Assembly (NCBI RefSeq): GCF_017912555.1
Contig: NZ_JAERSD010000004.1
Span: forward strand, 230,804-294,803
DNA: 64,000 bases
Direction: 5' to 3'
From: Bacillus sp. REN3
GTDB taxonomy: Bacteria > Bacillota > Bacilli > Bacillales > Cytobacillaceae
A program made the position numbers and the translations under genes. Of this stretch, positions 44,260-53,419 are shown piece after piece (the first letter of the stretch is position 1; each line of letters begins with the position of its first letter). The notes under the pieces are model-generated. The model was not told the DNA's origin and did not search any database. It worked only from the letters and a program-made list of their open reading frames with translations.

Positions 44260-45018
44260 ATGGAACATTTATCTTTCGGGCATATTTATAAGCTTGGAAA
44301 TATAGTAGTTGAAAATTCCAAATATAGGCACTACCATTATCCTGAGATGTTAACCAGGTATGCCAGTAATTTCATTGAATTTAAAGTTCTTCCGTCTCTA
44401 ACTGAATTTAAAGACGCTGAAAGTTACCTGGAAGAATTTCATCGGAAGAAGGGGCAAAAACATTTGAAGTTCGTCTTTCCGGCTAATATCAAGCCAACAG
44501 GCGAACTAAATGCTTACTTGGCGGATATGGGTTATGAAACAGGTTTCCTTGAACTGTTTTCCATCGACCCTGAAGACTTTCCAAAGGTGAAAAACAATCC
44601 AGATATCGATATTCAAGCAGTGACGGATAAAAATTTGGAAACCCTTCTTCGTTTGCAATATCAGCATGATTTATCCTTTAGCAGTGAATTTGCCCAACAG
44701 AAGGCGGATTTGATAAGACGTCAATTTAAGGATCGGCATATCCAGCAGGTTTTAGCTTTTTATCAAGGATCTGCAGCAGGCTACGTAGATGTTATTATCT
44801 CTGATGAAACAGCAGAAATTGATAATTTGACTGTTGATGAGCAGTTCCGGAACAAAGGGATTGGCAGCAGCTTACAGAAATTTGTAATGGAATCATATCC
44901 TGAAAAGAAAGTCATATTAGTGGCTGATGGAGAGGATACCCCTAAAGAAATGTATAAAAAGCAAAATTATCAGTACCATGGATATCAATATGAAGCACAA
45001 AGACTCATTCAAGATTAG
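44260..45018 (+). CDS. GNAT family N-acetyltransferase
   Basis: This 252-residue protein has a variable N-terminal half and a C-terminal GNAT domain (about 110-250) with the acetyl-CoA loop VDEQFRNKGIGSSLQKFVME. The substrate is unknown. It starts at ATG behind CAAGGAGG. It seems to be monocistronic. Confidence 0.88.
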   Translation: MEHLSFGHIYKLGNIVVENSKYRHYHYPEMLTRYASNFIEFKVLPSLTEFKDAESYLEEFHRKKGQKHLKFVFPANIKPTGELNAYLADMGYETGFLELFSIDPEDFPKVKNNPDIDIQAVTDKNLETLLRLQYQHDLSFSSEFAQQKADLIRRQFKDRHIQQVLAFYQGSAAGYVDVIISDETAEIDNLTVDEQFRNKGIGSSLQKFVMESYPEKKVILVADGEDTPKEMYKKQNYQYHGYQYEAQRLIQD

Positions 45019-45117
45019 GCAGCGACATAGGTTCACTGGTACAAGCAGAATTTGAAGGGGGCGTCCAGATTAAAACGCGCGTTGAGTTGATTGTATCCAT
45101 TGCAGCGAAAAGAGAAA

Positions 45118-45159
45118 GGGCGATTCATCCTACAATTGAAATTGCAGGGTGAATCGCCC
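45118..45159. terminator. Terminator of nupC (and possibly the acetyltransferase)
   Basis: Long stem GGGCGATTCA / TGAATCGCCC with inner pairing CAATT / AATTG, and TTTCTCTTTTC on the minus-strand side. Confidence 0.8.
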
Positions 45160-45179
45160 AAATTTCTGTAAACAGATTA

Positions 45180-46394
45180 TTAGAGTAACATTCCGGCAAT
45201 TGCGGCACTTAATAGTGAAGCAAGCATACCGGCAATGACTGCTTTGATTCCAAGCTTAGCAATATCACCACGGCGATTTGGCGCCAGGCTTCCTAGTCCG
45301 CCAAGCAGGATGCCCATTGAAGACACGTTCGCAAAACCACATAGCGCAAAGCTGATGACTGCAACAGTCTTAGCTGAAAGCTGATCGATTTGCGGTGCGA
45401 ATGAAGAGTAAGCAACAAACTCGTTAAGGATCAGCTTCTGTCCGATGAATCCGCCAGCCTGTACAGCTTCGGACCATGGAACACCGATTGCGAATGCGAG
45501 TGGGGAGAATAAATATCCCAGGATTTTCTCAAGCGTTAAGCCATCGACATTGAACCATCCGCCTACAAAGCCCAGTATTCCATTGATCAATGCAATCAGG
45601 GCGATGAACGCAAGGAGCATGGCACCGATATTCAAAGCAAGCTGGAGACCTGTGCTCGCTCCACGTGCAGCAGCATCGATCACGTTTACTGAATCTGTGT
45701 CTTTTTCCATTTGCATATCGTCAGATGTCTCTGATTTTTCAGTTTCCGGAATCATGACCTTTGCCATGATCAAGCCTGCGGGTGCAGCCATGAAGCTCGC
45801 TGCCAGCAAATATTCAAGTGGCACGCCAAGCATCGCGTAACCGACTAGCACAGAACCAGCAACGGATGCCAGGCCGCCGACCATTACGGCAAAAAGCTCA
45901 GATTTAGTCATTTTAGCAAGATACGGCCTTACGACCAATGGTGCTTCAGTCTGGCCAACGAAAATGTTGGCTGCTGCTGATAAGGATTCAGCTTTGCTTG
46001 TGCCGAGAAGCTTTGCAAGAGCGCCGCCGATGAATTTAATGACAAATTGCATGATTCCAAGATAGTAAAGAACAGAAATCAAAGAAGAAAAGAAAATAAC
46101 GACTGTCAAGACTTGGAAGGCAAATATGAATCCAATGTTTTCAGCCTGGAACAATCCACCGAAAAGGAATTGCACACCTGCATCTGTATAATTGATGATT
46201 TCCGTTACACCAAGCGAAAGCTTCTTAAGTGCAAGCTTGCCTGTTTCCCATTTCAACACAGCGAACGCAAATAAAAGCTGAATCGCCAAACCACCAAGAA
46301 TTGTCCTTAAGTTGATTGCCTTGCGGTTATTGGAAAAAATCAAAGCAATCCCGAACACAACCGCAATACCCATCAAGCCCCATAGTATATTCAT
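45180..46394 (-). CDS. nupC: Concentrative nucleoside transporter
   Basis: The start at ATG 46394 follows AAGAGGTGG; a longer frame reaches into the promoter. The 404-residue permease of the CNT family has the motifs GQTEAPLVVRPYL, SVAGSVLVGYAML and SFALCGFANVSSMGILLGGLG. It imports pyrimidine nucleosides with protons or Na+. The adjacent SorC/DeoR-type regulator, the two cre-like sites and shared TTTACA-type motifs indicate control by nucleosides and catabolite repression. Confidence 0.93.
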   Translation of the reverse strand: MNILWGLMGIAVVFGIALIFSNNRKAINLRTILGGLAIQLLFAFAVLKWETGKLALKKLSLGVTEIINYTDAGVQFLFGGLFQAENIGFIFAFQVLTVVIFFSSLISVLYYLGIMQFVIKFIGGALAKLLGTSKAESLSAAANIFVGQTEAPLVVRPYLAKMTKSELFAVMVGGLASVAGSVLVGYAMLGVPLEYLLAASFMAAPAGLIMAKVMIPETEKSETSDDMQMEKDTDSVNVIDAAARGASTGLQLALNIGAMLLAFIALIALINGILGFVGGWFNVDGLTLEKILGYLFSPLAFAIGVPWSEAVQAGGFIGQKLILNEFVAYSSFAPQIDQLSAKTVAVISFALCGFANVSSMGILLGGLGSLAPNRRGDIAKLGIKAVIAGMLASLLSAAIAGMLL

Positions 46395-46430
46395 TACTGG
46401 TCCACCTCTTGTTGTATTTTTATTAAACTC

Positions 46431-46479
46431 TGTTAACGTTTTCACATCACCTGAAAAAAATTTCATTAAAACGTTTACA
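46431..46479. promoter_or_regulatory. Two cre-like sites (CcpA) upstream of nupC
   Basis: TGTTAACGTTTTCA at 46431-46444 and TTAAAACGTTTACA at 46466-46479 each match the cre consensus TGWAANCGNTNWCA with one mismatch. Their place just before nupC fits glucose repression of nucleoside use. Confidence 0.55.
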
Positions 46480-46557
46480 TTTGTTTAAATAAACTTTCTA
46501 TAGTCAATATACCAAACAAAAAGAACTTTTGTAAACCAATTTTTAAGCAAATGTAAA
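46474..46557. promoter_or_regulatory. DeoR operator candidates upstream of nupC
   Basis: TTTACATTTGTTTAAA at 46474-46489 and CAAATGTAAA at 46548-46557 share the TTTACA(N)2TGTAAA-type element also found upstream of the regulator gene. Roughly 70 bases separate them, which would suit looping by a SorC-family multimer. Confidence 0.45.
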
Positions 46558-46589
46558 ATGAAAAAAATGACTTTTCACCTTTTCGTCAA

Positions 46590-46627
46590 AAAAATACCCG
46601 TCAGGCTCTAGTATGAAACCTGACGGG
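46590..46627 (-). terminator. Terminator of deoR
   Basis: CCCGTCAGG / CCTGACGGG hairpin followed on the minus strand by TATTTTTTTG. Confidence 0.85.
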
Positions 46628-46633
46628 CACACT

Positions 46634-47581
46634 TTATGCTTCCGTTTTATCAATTAAAAACTTTGCTGTGATTTGATCGGTGATGAGGACATTCGTGTAT
46701 TTCCCCTTCAATGCCCCATATATGCCTTCAATTTTATGGGCTCCGCCCGCAACCAGGATCGAATATTCTTTCTTTTTCAATTCATCCAATTCGATTCCCA
46801 GCGTCCTTGCATCCAGATTCTCGCTGCAGACATTTCCATCCTTATCAAAGAATCTGGAGCAAATGTCCCCTACGGCCTTTGAATAAATCACTTTTAAGTC
46901 CTCATCCGTAAAGTAGCCTAGTTGGAATAATAGAGATTCGGATTTGATAGGACCGATTGTATAGACGGCGATATTCGCCTGTTTTCCCATATCAAGTATC
47001 CTTTTGATATGCCTGTCGGCTTCCATCGCCTGCTTGACGATGACATGGTCGACAATCGCTGGCAATGGCAGATGGTGGGGAGCACTATTGAACGCTTTTC
47101 CAAACAAATAGAGGATTTCATTTGCGTATGTGTTAGTCTCGGAATGGCTGACACCGCCCTTCAGCTGGACAACCTTCACATTTTTCAGCGCCTTCTGCTT
47201 CAATTCCATTGCTATGTGATAAAGCGTGGTTCCCCATGTCACCCCGATGATATCATCATGGCTGACAATCTCATGCAAATAGGCAGCTGCCCTCTCACCC
47301 AGGAAGTTCTTAATCACACTATCCTCATATTGAGGGATATGTGTCACAATCGCCTTTTTAAGGCCAAACTTCTGTTCCAGCTCATATGCCAGATTTTCCA
47401 CATCTTCTGTTGGATCCATGATTTTGATATCGACGATGCCCTCCTGCTTGGCGATTTGCAAAAACCTCGATACAGTCGGCCTCGACACCCCGAGTTCCTT
47501 CGCAATATCGTTCTGGTTGTAATCAAGTAAATAATAGAGCTTTGCAGCCTGGATAATCTTTAACAGCTTCTCTTTTTCCAT
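46634..47581 (-). CDS. deoR: SorC-family regulator DeoR of deoxynucleoside use
   Basis: This 315-residue protein has an N-terminal HTH (YNQNDIAKELGVSRPTVSRFLQIAKQEGIV) and a SorC-type effector domain with GVTWGTTLYHIA, KGGVSH and ILVAGGAHKIEGI. It resembles B. subtilis DeoR, which represses dra-nupC-pdp and responds to deoxyribose phosphates. dra and pdp are not in this window; nupC is directly downstream on the same strand. Confidence 0.85.
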   Translation of the reverse strand: MEKEKLLKIIQAAKLYYLLDYNQNDIAKELGVSRPTVSRFLQIAKQEGIVDIKIMDPTEDVENLAYELEQKFGLKKAIVTHIPQYEDSVIKNFLGERAAAYLHEIVSHDDIIGVTWGTTLYHIAMELKQKALKNVKVVQLKGGVSHSETNTYANEILYLFGKAFNSAPHHLPLPAIVDHVIVKQAMEADRHIKRILDMGKQANIAVYTIGPIKSESLLFQLGYFTDEDLKVIYSKAVGDICSRFFDKDGNVCSENLDARTLGIELDELKKKEYSILVAGGAHKIEGIYGALKGKYTNVLITDQITAKFLIDKTEA

Positions 47582-47648
47582 TCTTCTTCACCTTCGGGAA
47601 TCGAAATAATGAACAATCTAATTTTAGCAAAAAAAGCTTATGAAAACA

Positions 47649-47729
47649 TTTACATTTATAAAAAGCATAAAAAGTTCATAAATAAGAAATTCTTTACAAA
47701 TGTAAAAATATCACCTTTACATTTTTATT
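47649..47729. promoter_or_regulatory. DeoR operator candidates upstream of deoR
   Basis: TTTACAAATGTAAA (47693-47706, perfect TTTACA/TGTAAA palindrome), TTTACATTTATAAA (47649-47662) and TTTACATTTTTATT (47716-47729) precede the gene. The same element stands before nupC. Autoregulation is likely. Confidence 0.5.
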
Positions 47730-47761
47730 AATTGTATCATATAACACATTTTTTACACACT

Positions 47762-47788
47762 AAAAGAGGCAGGTATTTCCCCGCCTCA
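47762..47788 (-). terminator. Weak terminator of the tetR gene
   Basis: GAGGC / GCCTC stem with additional GG/CC pairing, followed by TTTTAGTG on the minus strand. Confidence 0.5.
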
Positions 47789-47802
47789 GACAGAAGACAT
47801 AT

Positions 47803-48372
47803 TTACATCAGCGAAAGAACCGCTCTTGCATATTGCCTCGCTTGCTGATGTTTCACCTTTTCCTCTAATTGATGGTATGGCTGCTCAGCAGGGAATACAA
47901 CCTGGCTCAGGAAAATCCCGCTTAATTGTCTTGCAAGCAATTCGGTATCAGCTGTTTTCCCTGTGGCTTGAAAGTGCCTTGACAGACCTTTTTCTATGCT
48001 GGAAAAAATCATGTTTGGAAGATTCACTTCGTCCGGCAAGTTCCCCATTAGGCTTTCTGAAACCAGCATTTTTATAAGCGCAGAGTTCTTCGACAGGATT
48101 TCCAAACGATTTTCGATGATCTTCACAAGGAACTCCTCTGTGTCCTTTTCTTCTGCCAGCTTAAAGAGATGTGAATCGAATTGTTTTTCCAATGCATTCT
48201 TGATGACTGTAACGAACAAGTTTTGCTTCGTGGCAAATTTCCTGAAGAGTGTAACCTCAGCGACATCCGCTTCTCTTGCTATTTCCTGAGTAGTGGCCTG
48301 CAATCCCTTCTTTATAAATACCTTCACTGCTGCATTTATGATTTGTTCTGTTTTGTCCTTCAACCCTTTCAC
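47803..48372 (-). CDS. TetR/AcrR family regulator of the MMPL exporter
   Basis: This 189-residue protein has the TetR N-terminal HTH (IINAAVKVFIKKGLQATTQEIAREADVAEVTLFRKFATKQNLF) and a helical ligand domain. Its start overlaps the end of the MMPL gene by 4 bases, so it is last in the exporter operon. The palindrome at 51301-51318 upstream of the operon is the probable operator; ligand release would induce the exporter. Confidence 0.9.
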   Translation of the reverse strand: MKGLKDKTEQIINAAVKVFIKKGLQATTQEIAREADVAEVTLFRKFATKQNLFVTVIKNALEKQFDSHLFKLAEEKDTEEFLVKIIENRLEILSKNSALIKMLVSESLMGNLPDEVNLPNMIFSSIEKGLSRHFQATGKTADTELLARQLSGIFLSQVVFPAEQPYHQLEEKVKHQQARQYARAVLSLM

Positions 48373-49784
48373 CCCGCGTTTGCTGCTTCAACATTCTTGT
48401 CCTCATGTTTTATTTTCACAAATCGGTCGAGAATAATCAAGATGGCCGGCATGACAATCATGGTGCTGATAAGAGCAAGCGATATATTGATGAGTGTCAT
48501 CAGCCCAAAATTGCTTAAGATCACAAAGTCGGAAATCAGCAGTGCGCTAAATCCACCAATTGTTGTAAATGCTGAAGCGAAAATTGCTTTGCCTGCCTTT
48601 TGATTAGCGATGCCTATCGCCATTCTGCTTGCTCTTCCCTTTTTCCGTTCTTCAAAATAACGTTCCATGATCAGAATAGTGAATTCTGTCCCTATCCCAA
48701 TGATCAGCGCACCCAATGTTGCGGTCAGAGGTGTATACTCCATTCCCATCATGTGCATAGCCCCGCCTGACCAGCCGACGATCAGGATGATGGGAAGGAG
48801 GGGTAGGAACGCTTTGACAGGATGACGATAAATAGCCAGCAACCCTACAAATACAAGCCCCATGCCAAGAAGTGTCATTTTATATCGGCCTGATGTAAGA
48901 GCGATCACCATTTCCGCATCCAACACCGCCTTGCCGGTCACTGTCGTTTCAATCCCATTTACTCCTTTTCTTTCTAAATAATCATCCAAGCGTTCAAGGA
49001 AACCTTTCAATGGTTCTCCCTCAAGATGCTTGATTCCAACTGCTATGACTCCTTTCGTCTGCGTTTCATTGATTAGCAGCTTCCGCTGGTTTTCCGGCAT
49101 ATCGTTAATTTGGATGTCCAAACTTTCCTGCTGAGGCAATTTCCCTTCGTTCATTTGTCTCAACGCGCTGGTGATCGAACGTGAGCCGACAATTGTTTCT
49201 GGATAATCTTCAGAGAGTGATTGGGTTATATGATCGACCCATAAGATAACTTCTTCTTTCGTCACGTTATCTGCTTCATATATGATTGAAATTTGATCTG
49301 TTGTTCCAAGGATTTCCCGCAATCTTTGAATGTCTTCAAGTTCCTGTGTATCCTGCGGCATGAAATTTTCAACATCTGTTTCCGCCCCTGCCTCCAGATC
49401 AACCCAGATTCCCAGTCCTGCTGTGAGGAAGGCGATAATGATAATGCTCCATCTAAATGTAAGCAATTTCTGCGTGAGAGAGCTCAGTATTTTTTCTGCA
49501 GTACCCCGATTATTTTTCGCACTATTTTCATTCTTTCTTGAATGGAAGAAATGATCTCTGGTGAAAAGAACAGGAATCAGTATGAAAACGCCCACTATAA
49601 AGCTGACTGCCATGCCTAATGTCAGCATTTTCCCAAAATCCTTAATCATTGGGACAGGCGATGTGTACAAAGCGATAAATCCCAGAGCTGTTGAAATCAA
49701 AGCTGTCAGAACAGCCGGCACCATTTTCATAACTGTTTGGTAAAGGCTTTTTTCTGCTTTTCCTTTGTGTTTACTCATATTCAT
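48369..49784 (-). CDS. MMPL/RND family transporter, second part
   Basis: The likely start is ATG 49784 (or 49778), 10 bases after GTGGAGG, overlapping the stop of the first part. The 471-residue product contains what would be helices 5-12 of an MMPL protein: VLTALISTALGF, then a second extracytoplasmic domain and EYTPLTATLGALIIGIGTEFTILIMERYFEE. It is +1 relative to the upstream frame. Either the gene is frameshifted or two coupled polypeptides assemble. Confidence 0.75.
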   Translation of the reverse strand: MNMSKHKGKAEKSLYQTVMKMVPAVLTALISTALGFIALYTSPVPMIKDFGKMLTLGMAVSFIVGVFILIPVLFTRDHFFHSRKNENSAKNNRGTAEKILSSLTQKLLTFRWSIIIIAFLTAGLGIWVDLEAGAETDVENFMPQDTQELEDIQRLREILGTTDQISIIYEADNVTKEEVILWVDHITQSLSEDYPETIVGSRSITSALRQMNEGKLPQQESLDIQINDMPENQRKLLINETQTKGVIAVGIKHLEGEPLKGFLERLDDYLERKGVNGIETTVTGKAVLDAEMVIALTSGRYKMTLLGMGLVFVGLLAIYRHPVKAFLPLLPIILIVGWSGGAMHMMGMEYTPLTATLGALIIGIGTEFTILIMERYFEERKKGRASRMAIGIANQKAGKAIFASAFTTIGGFSALLISDFVILSNFGLMTLINISLALISTMIVMPAILIILDRFVKIKHEDKNVEAANAG

Positions 49785-51273
49785 TTGGATCCGCCTCCAC
49801 TTCCATTTCTTCGGAATATCTGCTCTGGAATTGAATGGCATAATCTATTCCAAGTCCGATCAGTATTGGAAACACTGCCATCGATACCATCGTTATTGGG
49901 ATTTGCACCCAGCCCATAAGGCCAACTGTACCCATCACAGCAACCAAAATAGCTGATAAAGAAAGTAAGCGCCAACTAACTTTCATGGTGAACAATAAGA
50001 CGACTACCATGAACATAAGCGACAGTATCATCATTTTCTGCATGCTTTCTTTCATGGAAGAACGGATTGCATCATCCAATACAGGCTTGCCTGAAACCAT
50101 CATTTTTGTTGATGCTAGTTTCTCATCAGCTAAGTAATTTTTGATGAGTGCTGTTATTTCGCCTTTGGAAGCATCACTGGCATTCCCTTCAAATTTTATG
50201 ATCATCGCCATTGTCTGATCGTCCATAACTACTTCTTCAAAAATTTCTTTAAGCTTGCCATCTTCATCGTATACTAGATGGTCAAGAGTCTCTTGCTGAT
50301 CGGGCAGGGCAGGATGCATCGTATCAGCATACTGGTTCATCGTCTCAAGATGATCACTGATTGCTCCTAGCTTATTTCCCATTTCCCCAAGGCCGGTCCC
50401 CATTTGTGACAATTCCTTTTTTTGTTTTGCCTGCTCTTCCTGCATTTTTCCAAACTGGTCCTGCTGCCTTGCCAGTCCGCTTTCGACTTTCAGGTCATTG
50501 ATAGTCTGACTGGAAGCCTGTGGAAGGGAAGCAGACTTCTCTGATACCTGAATCATTTTTTCTGAAAGCTGGAATAACTGCATGCTCATTTTTTTAAGCT
50601 GGACTTCCTTCTCTTTTTGCTGGGGATTCGCTGGCTCCATCATTGATGCCAATTCACCAGGCTTGATGCCAGCTTCCTTTGTCTGGCTGCCAAACTGGAC
50701 ATAGCCATTAACTAGCTCATCCTTGTCTCCCTTTAGCTTTTCCTGGCCTTCCATCATCCTGGTCATTTCCTGATTTAATTCCTGCATCTGACGATCAAGG
50801 CTAAGTTGGTCCGCTCCTCCTGAAGTGCTATCATTCACCTTATTTCCAATATCTATCAATGAATTACCCATCTTTTCCAGGCTGTCTGCAATTTCATTGA
50901 TGCCTTCATGGTATTTCTCTCCCTGCTTTGCTGACATTTGCTCGATCACTGAAATCGGGCTGATGATACTGTAAATATCCTGATTGACATTCAGTTTCTC
51001 TTCAAGATTCTTCATATGCTTGAGCCGGTCAGTCGCAAGGATATTTCCAGGACCAGTCGCTTCATATAATACGACAATGGATTCGCCTCCGAATTCCTCT
51101 TCAAGCTGTTGATTATTCTTGTAAACCTTCGAATCTCTGCTAACAAGGGTATCATTTCCGGTATTCATCTCGATATTTCTAACGCCTCCTGCAAGGATCA
51201 AGATAGCCAGCAAGGTGAACAACATCGACTTAATTGGATATTTCGCCAGCAATCCTGCAAGTCTATTAAGCAT
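49771..51273 (-). CDS. MMPL/RND family transporter, first part
   Basis: The 500-residue product has a first helix, a long extracytoplasmic domain with a helical, Gln/Met-rich region (about 150-330), and helices 2-4 ending VFPILIGLGIDYAIQFQSRY. It stops in the cytoplasmic loop between helices 4 and 5, an odd place for a subunit boundary. MMPL proteins export lipids or drugs using the proton gradient and normally have 12 helices. Ribosome binding site AAGGAGGGGG. Confidence 0.8.
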   Translation of the reverse strand: MLNRLAGLLAKYPIKSMLFTLLAILILAGGVRNIEMNTGNDTLVSRDSKVYKNNQQLEEEFGGESIVVLYEATGPGNILATDRLKHMKNLEEKLNVNQDIYSIISPISVIEQMSAKQGEKYHEGINEIADSLEKMGNSLIDIGNKVNDSTSGGADQLSLDRQMQELNQEMTRMMEGQEKLKGDKDELVNGYVQFGSQTKEAGIKPGELASMMEPANPQQKEKEVQLKKMSMQLFQLSEKMIQVSEKSASLPQASSQTINDLKVESGLARQQDQFGKMQEEQAKQKKELSQMGTGLGEMGNKLGAISDHLETMNQYADTMHPALPDQQETLDHLVYDEDGKLKEIFEEVVMDDQTMAMIIKFEGNASDASKGEITALIKNYLADEKLASTKMMVSGKPVLDDAIRSSMKESMQKMMILSLMFMVVVLLFTMKVSWRLLSLSAILVAVMGTVGLMGWVQIPITMVSMAVFPILIGLGIDYAIQFQSRYSEEMEVEADPNEYE

Positions 51274-51294
51274 AAGCGGATTCCCCCTCCTTTT

Positions 51295-51329
51295 AATGAG
51301 TGTAAGTAGTTACTTACATGTTACTCATT
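51295..51329. promoter_or_regulatory. TetR operator upstream of the MMPL operon
   Basis: TGTAAGTA / TACTTACA with a 2-base centre at 51301-51318, enclosed by AATGAGT and ACTCATT at 51295-51301 and 51323-51329. The site lies just upstream of the ribosome binding site, so a bound repressor would block transcription. Confidence 0.75.
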
Positions 51330-51360
51330 ATAAGTGAAGGACTTCCTCCTGTAAATAAAA

Positions 51361-51395
51361 AAAACACCTTCCGATTAGAGTGCGGAAGGTGTTTT
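51361..51395. terminator. Terminator of the BCCT gene
   Basis: AAAACACCTTCCG / CGGAAGGTGTTTT hairpin with A and T runs on both sides. Confidence 0.85.
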
Positions 51396-51402
51396 GCAAT
51401 GA

Positions 51403-52923
51403 CTATTCATGCTTGTGCTTCGGGATCCTTCCGATGCCAAGCTCTTTTGCCTCCTTGCTCAAAGCCTTGACCAAACTGATTGCCATCAGTCCCATAATTA
51501 GAGAAAACGGCAAGGCGGCGATGATCATTGTGTTTTGCAGCGCCTGCAGTCCTCCCGTATAAAGAAGTACCAATGAAGTAGCAGCAAGCAGAACCCCCCA
51601 TGTCAGCTTGATCCTGTTGCCAGGGGTAAGTGATCCATTTGTCGTCATCATTCCAAGCACATAGGTACCGGAATCTGCCGATGTAATGAAGAATGTCCCT
51701 ACTAATATGATAGCCAAAATGGACATGACGGAACCGAGAGGAAAATTAGAAAATACGCCAAACAAGGATTCTTCAACAGCAAGTTCCGATATTTTGGCAA
51801 CCCCTTCGTGTTCAAGCAGCATTGCTGTCCCACCAAAGGTAGAGAACCAGAAGAAGCTTACAACCGACGGTACAAGCAATACACCGAACACAAACTCCCG
51901 AATAGTCCTGCCTTTAGAAACTCGAGCTATAAAAATGCCTACAAACGGAGCCCATGCAATCCACCAGGCCCAATAGAATATGGTCCAGCCATTGATCCAT
52001 GATCGTACATCATCATTCAGAGGAGAAATCCTGAAGCTCATTGCTGGGAGATACTGGATGTAAGTGCCAATCGTATTGGTGAAAATATTCAGGATGAACT
52101 TTGTCGGCCCCAGGACAAACATGAGGAACAACAGGAGAACGGCTAAAATCATATTCGTGTTACTTAGAATTTTAATTCCTTTGCCAAGTCCAGTCATTGC
52201 AGAAATCATGAAAAGTACGGTTACGATGAGGACAATGACAAACTGGGTTAAAAAGCCTGCAGGAATTCCAAAAAGGTAGGTTAACCCACCATTTATTTGT
52301 ACAGCTCCAAATCCTAAAGTGGTCGCTACGCCAAAGACGGTCGTGACAACAGCAATAATGTCGATTACTTTACCAGTGACTCCGCTTGCATGCCTGCCCA
52401 GTACAGGTTCAAGAGCAGCACTGATGATTCCCGGCTTTCCATGTCTGAAATTAAAATAGGCAAGAACCAGGGCAACAATTCCGTATATCGCCCAGGCATG
52501 GATGCCCCAGTGGAAAAACGTGTATCTAAGCGCATCCCGCAGTGCCTGGTCCGTTCCCGGTTCTCCGCCGGATGGCGTCTGAACCATAAAGTGGCTGATT
52601 GGTTCTGCCGACCCGTAGAACACAAGCCCGATCCCCATGCCGGCACTGAACAGCATCGCAAACCACGTCGGCCTTGAAAACTCAGGTTTTTCATCCTGCC
52701 TCCCAAGCCTGATTTTTCCTAGCGGACTGATCAAAAAATACAAAGTTACAATCAACAACAGAGAAACAATAATTAAATAATACCAGCCGAATGAATCAGT
52801 TATGAATGTCTGGATATTTGCAGTGATTTTTTCCAGCTTATCCGGAACAAAGATTCCAAAAAGAACCATTAATAACAGGATTCCAGCCGATATTAGAAAT
52901 ACCGATGAAGTTTTCTTCATCAA
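51403..52923 (-). CDS. BCCT family glycine betaine transporter (OpuD-like)
   Basis: This 506-residue transporter has 12 helices and BCCT signatures: FSAGMGIGLVFYGSAEPI, FFHWGIHAWAIY, the Trp-rich WTIFYWAWWIAWAPFVGIFI and FITSADSGTYVLGMMTT. It imports betaine or a related trimethylammonium compound with Na+ as an osmoprotectant. Ribosome binding site is AAGAAGGGAG. It is monocistronic. Confidence 0.92.
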   Translation of the reverse strand: MMKKTSSVFLISAGILLLMVLFGIFVPDKLEKITANIQTFITDSFGWYYLIIVSLLLIVTLYFLISPLGKIRLGRQDEKPEFSRPTWFAMLFSAGMGIGLVFYGSAEPISHFMVQTPSGGEPGTDQALRDALRYTFFHWGIHAWAIYGIVALVLAYFNFRHGKPGIISAALEPVLGRHASGVTGKVIDIIAVVTTVFGVATTLGFGAVQINGGLTYLFGIPAGFLTQFVIVLIVTVLFMISAMTGLGKGIKILSNTNMILAVLLLFLMFVLGPTKFILNIFTNTIGTYIQYLPAMSFRISPLNDDVRSWINGWTIFYWAWWIAWAPFVGIFIARVSKGRTIREFVFGVLLVPSVVSFFWFSTFGGTAMLLEHEGVAKISELAVEESLFGVFSNFPLGSVMSILAIILVGTFFITSADSGTYVLGMMTTNGSLTPGNRIKLTWGVLLAATSLVLLYTGGLQALQNTMIIAALPFSLIMGLMAISLVKALSKEAKELGIGRIPKHKHE

Positions 52924-53410
52924 AAAACTCCCTTCTTCATTTCTATACGTTTGCTTTTATTTATTGGCCCTTTAATACCCTATCACAAAGTTTCACATTT
53001 TTGAAACATAGTACTCGCGACATAGGTATTATTTCCGTTTTTTAGTAAATATGTTCATTTTTCGCCGATTTTTATAATTATTTGGATAAGATGGGAGGAT
53101 TTCCAATGGAATCCCAGCAACGATTAGTCCTTTTCGTTTCGTGGACCCAAAGGATATTATCATAACCTCCGGGTATCTAGAGTGCTTCCGGGTCAATTGC
53201 CAAGGATTTTTTGTCTCAACCTTCTTTCTTTGTGCTGAAGACATTCACAACATCTGAAACTCCCGTCTGAATCCATTCTGGAATATTCCGGGATTTCTCC
53301 GTTCACACATTTTTACTTTTTAATAAGGTTGGATCCTGCCTTTCGGTGGAAAAGAATAAGCGACTCAATACTCTATTGTCTGGGTAAAATAGTTAACGAA
53401 GTCTCAGGAT
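52924..53410. other. Intergenic region with very short open frames
   Basis: Between the BCCT gene and the lipid kinase. ATG 53106 follows GGGAGGATTT but gives only 19 codons (MESQQRLVLFVSWTQRILS). A minus-strand 71-codon frame at 53029-53244 overlaps it and has no convincing ribosome binding site. Neither is recognised. Confidence 0.35.
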
Positions 53411-53419
53411 GTGAAAAAA

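Noticed and set aside
53029..53244. 71-codon minus-strand frame
   Set aside because: No ribosome binding site, no recognisable motif, and it overlaps another weak short frame with a better site.
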